A stretch of DNA of 64,000 bases from Bugula neritina. Lineage: Eukaryota > Bryozoa > Gymnolaemata > Cheilostomatida > Bugulidae. Positions 24,998 to 33,905 of this stretch are shown one piece after another. Made by a program: the position numbers and the translations under genes. Every line of letters starts with the position of its first letter. The stretch's first letter is position 1. Below the pieces are notes generated by a model, which saw only the letters and a list, made by a program, of their open reading frames with translations, was not told the origin of the DNA and made no database searches. The stretch lies in the NCBI GenBank assembly GCA_964035545.1, contig OZ037767.1:18318281-18382280 (forward strand), in the 5' to 3' direction.

Positions 24998-25106
24998 TGT
25001 AAGAGGTGGACTCGGTATTTGGTACGAGGTCACGCGAGAGTGGAGAGGAGACCGGCGAGGCATTCTATGCTTAGCGCTACTTAAGGTTAGTCGACTTATT
25101 GTTACG
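24998..25106 (+). repeat. Gypsy-1 3' LTR (109 bp)
   Basis: It matches the left LTR base for base as far as I can compare by eye. A purine-rich stretch ending GTGAGAAGG lies immediately upstream and a stronger AAAAAGGGGAA tract lies about 20 bp upstream; either could be the polypurine tract. The target duplication GTTCT follows at 25107-25111. Confidence 0.85.
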
Positions 25107-25440
25107 GTTCTGAGTATTGGTTACTACTATAGTTCTGAGTATTGGTTACTACTATAGTTCTGAGTATTGGTTACTACTATAGTTCTGAGTATTGGTTACT
25201 ACTATAGGTCTGAGAATTGGTTACTACTATAGTTCTGAGTATTGGTTACTACTATAGCTCTGAGTATTGGTTACTACTATAGTTCTGAGTATTGGTTACT
25301 ACTATAGTTCTGAGTATTGGTTACTACTATAGTTCTGAGTATTGGTTACTACTATAGTTCTGAGTATTGGTTACTACTATAGTTCTGAGAATTGGTTACT
25401 ACTATAGTTCTGAGTATTGGTTACTACTATAGTTATCAGT
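25107..25440. repeat. 25-bp minisatellite, right block (about 13 units)
   Basis: This continues the 25-bp minisatellite on the right of Gypsy-1, in the same orientation and register as the left block once one GTTCT copy is removed. Variants include TTCTGAGAATT and one TAGGTCTGAG. Confidence 0.95.
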
Positions 25441-25584
25441 ATTGGTAGAGCAGAAAGCAAAAACAAAATTTTTTTTAAGAATCATGGGCAAAAAGTTGGA
25501 AACAGGGTGATGCACCAAAACAAGAGTTATATTCTCAATAAAGTAGATACACGACTTCAAATTACAATGATATTGGTCAAAACT
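25441..25584. other. Unique spacer, no gene recognised
   Basis: This short AT-rich stretch lies between the 25-bp minisatellite and the first units of the reversed ACTG satellite. It contains a run of eight T but no recognisable coding or repeat element. Confidence 0.5.
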
Positions 25585-28311
25585 CCTGTATTACAATGTA
25601 TTACACCATATTACAGTGCAAGGGTGTTCAACCTTCTCAGAGTAAGGTCCACTGAAATGGAATATATTGTGGCAAACGCCACATTGTAAAATTTCGATTG
25701 AGCTGGGTGCCGCATCATCAGTATTTTTCAAGTTGATGTATTAATTCCAATTTCTTATGAAACATTACACAACGAAGTCCCAATAATTACTTCAGGCTGC
25801 ATCTTTTAGCATGTATAAGAAAAAGACATTTAAAAGGTGGTTTTTCTATTTTAATTCATTTACATGCGCAAAATAATTTTATTTGCTATGCCTCTGATGG
25901 CCACATAAATGTAGGCTGGGGGGGGCCACACTGGGCCCCCGGCCCCTTGTTTGACAGATCTGTTATACTGTACTACAGTGGCCTACCATGTATTGGAGTA
26001 GATTACAGTGTATTACCATGTATTACAGCAGATGACAGTGTATTACAATGAATTACAGTATATTATAGTTTGTCACAGTATGTTAAATGTATTACCTTGT
26101 ATTACTTTGGATTAAAGTGTTTTGTGGTGGATTATATTGTATTACAGTGCGTTACAGGGAATTACAGTCAATTACAATAATTTATGGTTTATTATTACTT
26201 CATATTACAATGTAATACAATGTCTTGGATTGAGTTACAATATATGACAGTGTATTACAGCACGTTATAATTTATTGCATTATATTATAGTTTATTACAG
26301 ATTATTACGGTTTATTTCTAGTTGAAACAATATATTGCAGTGTATCGCAATATATTATATTGCTATATATTACGGTAACTTGCAATGTATTACATTATGT
26401 TACATGGTTTACAGTGCATTACAGTGGATTGCAATGTCTTACAGTATATCACAATATCTTTTAGTGAGTTGCAATGTAATACAATACATTATAGTGGCTT
26501 AAAGTTTATTACAGCTGATTACAGTGCATTACGGTAGGATACAGTGTTTTGTAGTAGATTATAGTGTAATACAGTGTACTACCGAGTAACGTTAGAGAAT
26601 GCTGCAATATAGTACCATGTGTTGGGGTATATTACAGCATACTACAGTGTTACAGTATTGCAGTGTGTTGCAATTTAATATAGTTTAATTCATAATATTA
26701 CTGTGTATTACAGTATATTACATTGCATGACAGTGTCTTAATACATCAAACTGCAAAGTTTTACAGCATATTACAATTAGTTACAATTGATTACAGTCTA
26801 TAACAGTGTATAGAAAAGTTTTTCATTGAGATATGATGTATTACGGTCAATTTTGGTATTTTTAGATGCACTGGAGTATATTACAGCATATTACAGTGTA
26901 TTACAACATACAATGGTGTTATAAACTATTTTTCGGAATATTACTGTGTAAAACAATATATTGCATTGTAATACAGGATGGTGCAATACATTACTATATC
27001 TTTTAAATGTATTACATAATATTACAAGGTATTGCGTTGGATCACAGTGTATTACAGTGCATTAATGCAATATTTTACAGTATAATATTACAGTGTATTA
27101 CATTGGACTACAGGGTTTTATTTAGATTAAATGTCACACTATTGCATTATATAGATATATTACAATATTACATTGTATTACATTATATTACATTGTATCA
27201 CATTGGATAAAAGTGGTTTCTAGTAGACTATATTGTCTTACAGTATCTTACAGTGTATTACAGTGCATCAAAGTATATTGCAATATTTCACAGTACATTA
27301 CATTACATACATATTACATACAATATACTACATTGCAGTATATTACATTGTATTACAGTGGACTACAGTCGATTAGAGTGTATTACAATACATCACAATG
27401 TGTTATATCATGTTGCAGTGTATTACAGTTTACTACAGTTTATTTCAGTGTAAAGCTATATATATTGCAGTGTTTTGAAGTATTGTGCTATATTTTTTAA
27501 TATATTACAATATATTAAATTATATTACACTGCATTATAGTGTACGGCAATGTTTTATAGTAGATTGCAGTGTGGTACAGTGTAATGCAGTTTATTACAG
27601 AGAATTACAGTGTTTTACAGCGTATAACAGTATAAATATTCAATATATTCCAACATAATACAATACACTGGGTTGAAGTCTATCACAATTTATTAGGGTG
27701 TCACTGTGTGTTGCAGTATATTGGTATTATGGTATATAGAGCAGAATATTCCAGTATCCTGCAATAATTCACAGTATATTATATAATGTGTTACAAAGGA
27801 TTGCAATGTGTTACAGCATATTGCAGTATATTGTGATGTACATGGGTATATTACAGCATGCTACAGTGTATTATAATGTATTACTGTGTATTACCTTATT
27901 TAATTACTGTGTACTAGCTACAGGCTATATATTTTACTTTATTATTGCAATACACAAAAGGTGTATTACTTTGCGTTACAGTATATTACAGTGCATTGCA
28001 GCAGATTACAGTATATTGCAGTTTAGTTTAAGGTGTTACAGTATATTGCATTATCTTGTAATGTGTCAATCTATATTACTGCATATATTACAGTATGTTT
28101 CAATGTTTTACAATATTCCGCAGGGTAGTACAATATAATCATATCTATTATATTTTATTTCAGTGTAGTATTACAATGTATTATATTATATTCTAGTGCA
28201 ATAAATTGTATAAAAGTGGATTACAGTTGATTAAAGTACATTGTACAACAGTGCATCACAGTTGACTGCAATTTATTTCTGTGTAAAACAATGTATTGCA
28301 GTGTAATACTG
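25585..28311. repeat. Second ACTG satellite, opposite orientation, more degenerate
   Basis: Units of about 10 bp read ATTACAGTGT or ATTGCAGTAT. Their reverse complement is the ATACTGCAAT/ACACTGTAAT form of the first satellite, so this is the same family on the other strand. Divergence is higher and spacing less regular (9-11 bp). An hAT-like MITE interrupts it at 25619-25962. As in the first array, the strand carrying TTACAGTAT is relatively stop-poor and gives short Y/I/C/Q-rich ORFs that are not genes. Confidence 0.8.
25619..25962. mobile_element. hAT-like (Charlie/MER type) non-autonomous element
   Basis: The left end reads CAAGGGTGTTCAACCTTCTC. The right end holds CCACACTGGGCCC and CCCCTTGTTTGACA, the inverted layout typical of Charlie-type hAT elements. 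The flanks TTACAGTG (25611-25618) and TTATACTG (25963-25970) agree at six of eight positions, but both are satellite sequence, so the target duplication is only suggestive. There is no transposase ORF. Confidence 0.5.
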
Positions 28312-28693
28312 TGCCAGGGAGATACTCCTGGCCGTTTGCCAATATTTCACTAAGGTTATACTGTTAGCTTTTGCAGTTTGTTCAGAAAGTTTTTGGTCTT
28401 TTGTTATTTGTTTTTTGGCTGGTACAAGAAACTCTTTTATTTTTATTATGATTGTTATTGGTTTCACTTGCCAGGAAAAGGTTAAAAAGGGCTGATATTT
28501 CTGAGTGCTGTTGTAATGTTGAATTCTTTGTTTTTGTTGATATTGCATATTTAAAAGTTACTTATATATATGTTTTTGTACAGCATGTACTTATTTTCTT
28601 GTATAGATTACAAGACAAAAAAAGCAATAAGTTCAGAGATTAGGGATATTGCTTTCTGCTCGTTGCTAATCAACCCAAAAAACCATTCCTGGC
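28312..28693. mobile_element. About 380-bp insert with GTGCCAGG/CCTGGCAC ends
   Basis: It interrupts the reversed ACTG satellite, which resumes at about 28694. The ends are an inverted repeat, GTGCCAGG on the left and CCTGGCAC on the right. The left end is itself a hairpin: GCCAGG and CCTGGC are separated by eight bases. No clean target duplication or coding domain is seen. It is probably a small non-autonomous transposon of unknown superfamily. Confidence 0.45.
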
Positions 28694-28812
28694 ACAATTA
28701 CAGCATGTTGCATTATTCTATGGTATACATGTTAAAATGTATTACAATATATTGCATTATAATATTACAGTGTATTACAGTGCATTATATCTTCTTACAG
28801 TGCATTACTTTA
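28694..28812. repeat. Tail of the reversed ACTG satellite
   Basis: A few further TTACAG/TTGCAT units continue beyond the inserted element, for example ATTACAGTGTATTACAGTGC at about 28764. This shows that the insert split one array. Confidence 0.65.
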
Positions 28813-29138
28813 AAAAAATGGATTGTGAATAGAGAAACATGAAACATGAAACATGAGCGACAGAATGGTAGGGTGGCGTAAGAGCCTGAAAAATACAACA
28901 TTGATATTGCTGCCCTCTGTAAGAGCTGTTTAGCACTCTTAAGTAGCTTGATAGATAACAAGTACACCCCCTTTAGAGTGGGAAAGAGAGCAAGACATAA
29001 GAGAAGCTGGAATTTGATTTGCCATCAGAAACTCCATTGCAGCGCAATTACATCAAGATTCTATGCTGGTGTGTGATCGAATAATGTTTCTTACCGTAGC
29101 AGAGGGATGGTTTCTTATATATTATCAGTTATTATGCA
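28813..29138. other. No gene recognised
   Basis: This is unique sequence between the satellite tail and a LINE remnant. It has a short direct repeat of GAAACAT (three copies near 28836) and nothing else I can support. Confidence 0.4.
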
Positions 29139-29630
29139 TTTACCATGACAAACTTTGAAGAAACCAAGGAGGTTTTCTATAGCCAATTAACAGACATTGT
29201 GCAAAAGGTACCCCGAGATGATAAGCTGCTAGTGGTAGGAGCTTTGAATGCAAGGGTTGGTAGTGATCACGGAAGCTGGCCAAGGGTGATTGGTTATCAC
29301 GGTTAGAAAAGTATAATTCAAATGGCCAACTACTATTGGCCTTCTGCTCAGAACAGAACCTGGGCATCACTAACACCATCTTCAAACACAAAGATTATTA
29401 TAAGACAACCTGGATGCATCTATGCACTGACATCCGCTAGATTATTTGTTGACAAGGCAAAAAAACCAAAATGATGTTTTAAATGGGCAAGCTGCGCAAT
29501 TGGAAATTAAAAAATGAGCTAGAACAGAAAAAGAATGAAAAGATAGAAGGGCGCACAAATCAAGGAGAAGTCACTAAACAGTGAGAAACATTGCAGAGTG
29601 TGGCATACAAGACAGCAGATGAGATACTTG
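29139..29630 (+). pseudogene. RTE/CFDP2-like LINE endonuclease remnant
   Basis: In the plus strand the sequence reads FYSQLTDIVQKVPRDDKLLVVG, then LNARVGSDHGSW, GVIGYHG-like and, after a frameshift, EQNLGITNTIFKHKDYYKTTW. This order is that of the apurinic-type endonuclease domain of RTE-like LINEs, often annotated as craniofacial development protein 2-like. Further on, WETLQSVAYKTADEILG-like sequence corresponds to the linker before reverse transcriptase, but no reverse transcriptase follows. The copy has stops, frameshifts and a G-to-A-like loss of the D in the GDFN box (it reads GALN). Confidence 0.7.
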
Positions 29631-29654
29631 GCAGACCTCTGTTTTGTAATAGTT

Positions 29655-29712
29655 ACCTGTCCTGTAGTGTCAACCTGTTCTGGAGTATCAACCTGTCCTG
29701 TAGTGTCAACCT
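29655..29712. repeat. 18-bp tandem repeat, about 3 copies
   Basis: The unit AACCTGTCCTGTAGTGTC is present three times with two or three changes in the middle copy. It sits at the point where the LINE remnant loses coding similarity. Confidence 0.75.
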
Positions 29713-29715
29713 GAC

Positions 29716-30339
29716 TATTGGGACAATTTTTGAGGCAGTAAACTATAATGGTAGACATAACCTTGAAGCTTATAAAATTTCAATTGTGCAATGTATTATA
29801 ACTGATTGCAAATCTGTGAAAAGACATGAAGAAAGCGATAGTGCATGTTTAAGCATTAGTCTGGCATCTGTTCTAGCTTGTTCAATATTTAACCTTTTAT
29901 CAAAAAGCTTATTAATAGAAACTCTGCATGTGTACATTAATTTTGTTAATGAATCAATTCAATTAAGTAATTAGTTTGAATTACATAACTTTGAAGAATA
30001 TATATATTAACAAGATGGTTGAAATTTATAGGCTATATTGTTTAGAAAAAAAGTTGAAGCACTGCTATAGATTTTTGTAAATTTATGTACTTTGCATTTG
30101 TCTTCTCTTATTATAATTACAAGTTAGGTACTTTTAATTGTGTTCTCCTGTTCCTTATATCAACAATTCATTATATATCAGTTTTGATCGGTTTTGTGTT
30201 TAAGGGCTAGATATACGGAATATATAATACAAATAATCAATAATTTTATTTAGTTATAAACAAATTAAACATCAACATAATGTAGAGAATTATAGTATAT
30301 TAGAAAGGCAACTCCCTGCTTATACTCTGTATCCTAACG
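29716..30339. other. No gene recognised
   Basis: This AT-rich stretch has only short ORFs. The longest, ending near 29974 on the plus strand, has no domain or signal I recognise, and its first part overlaps the LINE remnant and the 18-bp repeat. Confidence 0.4.
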
Positions 30340-30677
30340 TGCATCATCTCTAATGCACTTGGCCTGGTTATGTATGTTTTACGATACTATCGACGCTACG
30401 AACAATGGAATGGATAATATATATATCGATGATTGGATGGGGTGGGGCCAATTAGATAAGCTGACTAGTAGCGTGTTTGGACAGTGCGCAGTTGAATTGT
30501 AGCAGTAGACTAGTTAAGTTGTGCTTATACTATTGTGCGAATATGTGACGCTTATCTTTTGTATACTTAGCTTCATTCTTATATCATTCGCATAAATAAA
30601 CCATATTTTTACTCCAAGTCGGCAGTATTGATTTAGCTTTAAATACCCTTAATTAGTGATAGCACAAAATCACAAAA
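30340..30677 (+). repeat. Solo LTR related to Gypsy-2
   Basis: Its right half matches the Gypsy-2 LTR closely in order: GCATAAATAAACC, GGCAGTATTGATTTAGCTTT, AATTAGTGATAGCA, then AAATCACAA. Its left half keeps CTCTAATGCACTTGGCC and the ACTAGT/GTTTGGACAGTG landmarks. No internal gag or pol sequence adjoins either side, so it is best read as a solo LTR left by recombination. It is much more diverged than the two Gypsy-2 LTRs are from each other. Confidence 0.6.
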
Positions 30678-30699
30678 ATAAACCAATGTGATATACTAA

Positions 30700-30704
<5 letters not shown>

Positions 30705-30763
<59 letters not shown>
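30705..30763. repeat. AT dinucleotide microsatellite
   Basis: About 29 uninterrupted AT units lie between the solo LTR and the 3' end of the two-exon gene. Confidence 0.98.
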
Positions 30764-30767
<4 letters not shown>

Positions 30768-30884
30768 CTGCTATGGCAGTCAATCATGTTTTAAGTGTGT
30801 CTGCTTTGTCATATTTTCTATTCAGAAAAAGCTGCAATGACAATGTTCTGGTAGTGTGTATGTATACTGCCCGGCATGCACAGT

Positions 30885-31668
30885 CTAAAAAATGCCAGTG
30901 ACCTCTTCTATCTTAGTACTAGAGCACCATCCTTTAGGTCTGTTTGCCGTCCTTCGAGACATGAGAGTATCATTCTTAGACAAATGCACCAGGTACCTGT
31001 TTGTTGGTACAGATTTTGGTCTGGCAACTGAAACATAATTACTATTAAGAACTTGTTTAGGCACTTGAGTTCCAGATAGAGGTCGAATGCGATACTTGTT
31101 AAATGCAGCAGCTAGTGGTTTGATTTGCTCTGCCATGTCTCTGCTTGGTCTGAGATCTCTTATTGTAACTCTGCTATTCCTTAGAATGCCATATCTCCTG
31201 TAGAGGTCAGTGCGACTGCAAGCTGCTTTGCTTAGGTTAGAAGTGTCAGACTTTTCCTTTTGTGTTTTATGATTCTTGATTATTTGACCTTGAGCTGAAG
31301 CTCTCACCTTCCTCCATCCCCAATCAATCTTTTTTTCTTTATCTGTTGGTTCTTAGCAAAAAAATTCAAAGCAGCAATATTGAGAGATTTATATGTTGTA
31401 TATAACTATATGTTTTAGCTTTAGTGTTGTCAAATAAATATTTATAATTATGAGAAGACTACAACAAAAAACAATATTTTTTTTTCATCATTTAAATCTA
31501 AGAAAGTAATTATCACAAAGGTTATCCATGGCAGACTGTTGAAATACTTTGAGCTAAGAATTTAGTTTTGTAAAAATTGATATATACATAATTCTTACCT
31601 TTACTATTCAATTTTTCAGAGCTCACATTGCTACCAAATTTTTTTGAACCGGTTGGTGATATCTTCAT
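30885..31668 (-). CDS. Two-exon gene, 178-residue protein of unknown function
   Basis: Exon 1 runs 31668-31599 (ATG at 31668, donor GTAAGAA) and exon 2 runs 31351-30885 (acceptor TTTTTTTGCTAAG). The junction keeps phase (23 codons plus one base, then 155 codons plus two) and the total is 537 nt with a stop at 30885. The start follows a TTCTTTAG acceptor by two bases, so a 5'UTR exon is likely upstream. The protein is basic, rich in S, K and R, with an early SPTGSKK stretch, a KKIDWGWRKVRASAQG segment and a central DLYRRYGILRNS/RDLRPSRDMAEQIKP region. I see no signal peptide, membrane segment or zinc motif and do not recognise the family. It is framed by a solo LTR and Gypsy-2. The clean splice signals and open frame argue that it is a real gene. 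Alternatively exon 2 alone could be a chance ORF. Confidence 0.55.
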
Positions 31669-32032
31669 TTCTAAAGAATAAACCAGTTATATGCATGTGA
31701 AGTATTGTTGCAGTTTTGTACACGACAAGTTGTGGATCTTATTGTGTGTTGCTAGTTACTGCGTCCTGCTGTGAGGTTGTGTAAGTTAAAAAGAAAAAAG
31801 TTAAAAAGACTGTACATAAGTCGATAAAAGAAATAAACAAGTGTCACAGTAACTACATAAGTTAGCCTACTAGCTGCTAGTACAGTCCTCGTGTGTCAGT
31901 GGGTGCCGGAAGGTGTAGTTTATATGCAGAAAATTCACACTGATTAGTTGACCTATATTCCACCTTTTATTGTCTATATCAATTGGCGAGGTATTTATAT
32001 TACGTCGTCCTAATGCTTACATTTGCGACCGA
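31669..32032. other. Intergenic, upstream of the two-exon gene
   Basis: This should hold the promoter and any 5'UTR exon of the minus-strand gene. No TATA-like box or other element stands out. It ends at the Gypsy-2 5' LTR. Confidence 0.4.
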
Positions 32033-32402
32033 TGCCTTACATTTGCAGCAGATCGACTATCGTGATAGCTGACAGCAGTAATGTGTAGCGCCTCTAATAC
32101 ACTCGACCTATTAACGTACACATTACTACACTACCCACGTAAGCTCTGAACAAAGAAAGGGACTAACTAGTTTGTTCTAGTTGATTTATAGCGCGCTTGA
32201 ATAGCGAGCAGTTTGACAGTGGAATTAATTTAGTTAGGTTGCGTTCTACTGTATGCTATTATGTAGTGTGCTTTTATTATTTGTGTATAGTTTTACTTGT
32301 GTATTTTTTGACTTCAATAAACACTTTGTATTCTATTTTAACTTGGCAGTGTTGAATTAACTTTAAATAGCCTATAATTAGTGAATGCATAAATTCACAA
32401 CA
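32033..32402 (+). repeat. Gypsy-2 5' LTR
   Basis: It is aligned with the right LTR from TGCCT through the shared CACTACCCACGTA, GGGACT, GATAGCGCGCTT and GGCAGTGT blocks to the terminal CAACA. An AATAAA signal (CAATAAACAC) lies near its 3' end. Confidence 0.85.
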
Positions 32403-32420
32403 GTGGTGGCAGCGGTGGGA
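32403..32420 (+). promoter_or_regulatory. Gypsy-2 primer-binding site
   Basis: GTGGTGGCAGCGGTGGGA follows the LTR. TGGTGGCAGCGG is a form met repeatedly in animal Ty3/Gypsy elements. The tRNA is not identified here. Confidence 0.7.
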
Positions 32421-32460
32421 TTAATTTAAAGCCAATGCTCTTAGCCAAGGAGTAGCAGAG

Positions 32461-33900
32461 ATGGGCGACAAAGAAGACATACTCCGTCTAGAGCAAGTCG
32501 AGTCGGCAGCAAATGAGGATGTCATAGGCGACCCAGCGCTGTCTATGAACAGGTATCATTTGCAGGCTCCGATCTTCTCAGGAGAAAATGTGGAGAAATT
32601 TATCACTGAGTTCAGCAATGTGGCAGCCATCTGTCAATGACCTGCCAGGGTTAATCTGATCCAGCCAAATGTGTGCCTGACGAGATTGGCCAAACCTTAT
32701 AGTATTGGCCAGGATGTCGGCGACATCTTTGATGCGTTGAGAGCCCGGTTTAGACTCACTGCTCAAGATGCGCGTGTGCAACTCCAAGTGCTTAGGAAAA
32801 ATCCTAAAGCTACCTTGCGAGAGCACGCAACTGTAGTGGAGCAGCTAGCACAAGTGGCGTAAAGTCACTTGCCTGCAAATGGCCGGCAAAGTTTAGCACT
32901 AGATATTTTTCTCCAGTCGATTAACAACTAGGGCTTAAAACAGCATTTGGTGGTAGCCGAAGTTGAAACGATAGAGAGAGCTTTTCGGTTTGGGAATGCA
33001 TATTTCTAAGCTGACAGTACGTGCCTGCCTGGGGCGACTGTACAGCAAGTACGGTTGTGAGGGGGTCTGCGACGTTTAGTGGACAGCCAATTGACATCTC
33101 GGTCCTGCTCCCACTTTTTGTACGCCTCCTCATCAGGCAACCCTTCAAAGTGGTTTTTGAGTGGCCAAGCCGAAGCTCAAGGCAAACCTTCTAGTCTGCT
33201 AACTCTTTGTGGGGCTTGCCAGTTTGGCGGAGGCGGCCTTCTCACCCGGTTGGGTTTAGGCCTCAGAGAGCTAAACCGAGGACCAAGGTAAACGGAGTCT
33301 ACTTGGCCGACGACAACGTGTCACCGTCCTCGACCAAGTTGGCTGTACACATTGCCGCGGCAGCAGCCAACTGGCTAAACCACAAGCCTGGTTCGCGAGC
33401 TGCTGGTCGAAATCAGGCATCTCCGCCAACAGTCTGCAGTTGAGCGACCCACTAGGTCGCCGACAGCTGCTGTCGGCAGGCGAACCCCTGTGTTTTGAGG
33501 TTGTGGTGGTGGTTGGCATCTCCTGAGGAGCTGCCCCCACGGTAGGAGAAAACAGTTAAATGACAATGGCCCACGATAGACTCTGCCAACCGTGGGCCAC
33601 GGTTTAACCCTCTGAGGCCCAAACCCAACTGAGTGAAGAGGCCGCTTTCGCCAGAATGGCAAGCCTCACGGAGAGTTAGCAGACTGCAAGGTTTGCCTTG
33701 ACCTCTGGCTTGGCCACTCAAAAACCGCTTTGAAAGGTTGCTTAATGAGGGGCGTACAAAAAGTAAGAACAGGACCGAGATGTCACTCGGCTGCCAACTA
33801 AACCTCGCAGACGCCCTCGCAACCAAAAAGCACCAGTGCATTCCCGACTTCATGCGCATGAGGTGTCACCTCCAGAAACAAATTGCTCAGTGAGCGCCCA
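32461..33900 (+). pseudogene. Gypsy-2 gag pseudogene with internal inverted duplication
   Basis: The ATG at 32461 opens MGDKEDILRLEQVE, then APIFSGENVEKFITEFSNVAAICQ and a stop. The capsid-like region continues with YSIGQDVGDIFDALRARFRL and, after further stops, LPANGRQSLALD. Gypsy-3 carries the same sequence. Between 33078 and 33300 lies an inverted copy of about 33580-33800 that Gypsy-3 does not have. The zinc knuckle region (about 33470-33560) is degenerate and lacks its first cysteine pair. Confidence 0.75.
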
Positions 33901-33905
33901 GCCAT

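Larger units (their letters stand above)
16004..25106 (+). mobile_element. Gypsy-1: 9.1 kb Ty3/Gypsy element with short LTRs and a third ORF
   Basis: The element is bounded by direct repeats of 109 bp that look identical (16004-16112 and 24998-25106) and is flanked by a 5-bp target duplication GTTCT (15999-16003 and 25107-25111) inside the 25-bp minisatellite. A primer-binding site follows the left LTR. The gene order is gag, CCHC knuckles, protease, reverse transcriptase, RNase H, integrase and then a separate SGNH-like ORF. The interior has two frameshifts, three in-frame stops and a 3.7 kb nested transposon in the integrase, so it is not autonomous now. Without the nested element the unit would be about 5.4 kb. 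Confidence 0.9.
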
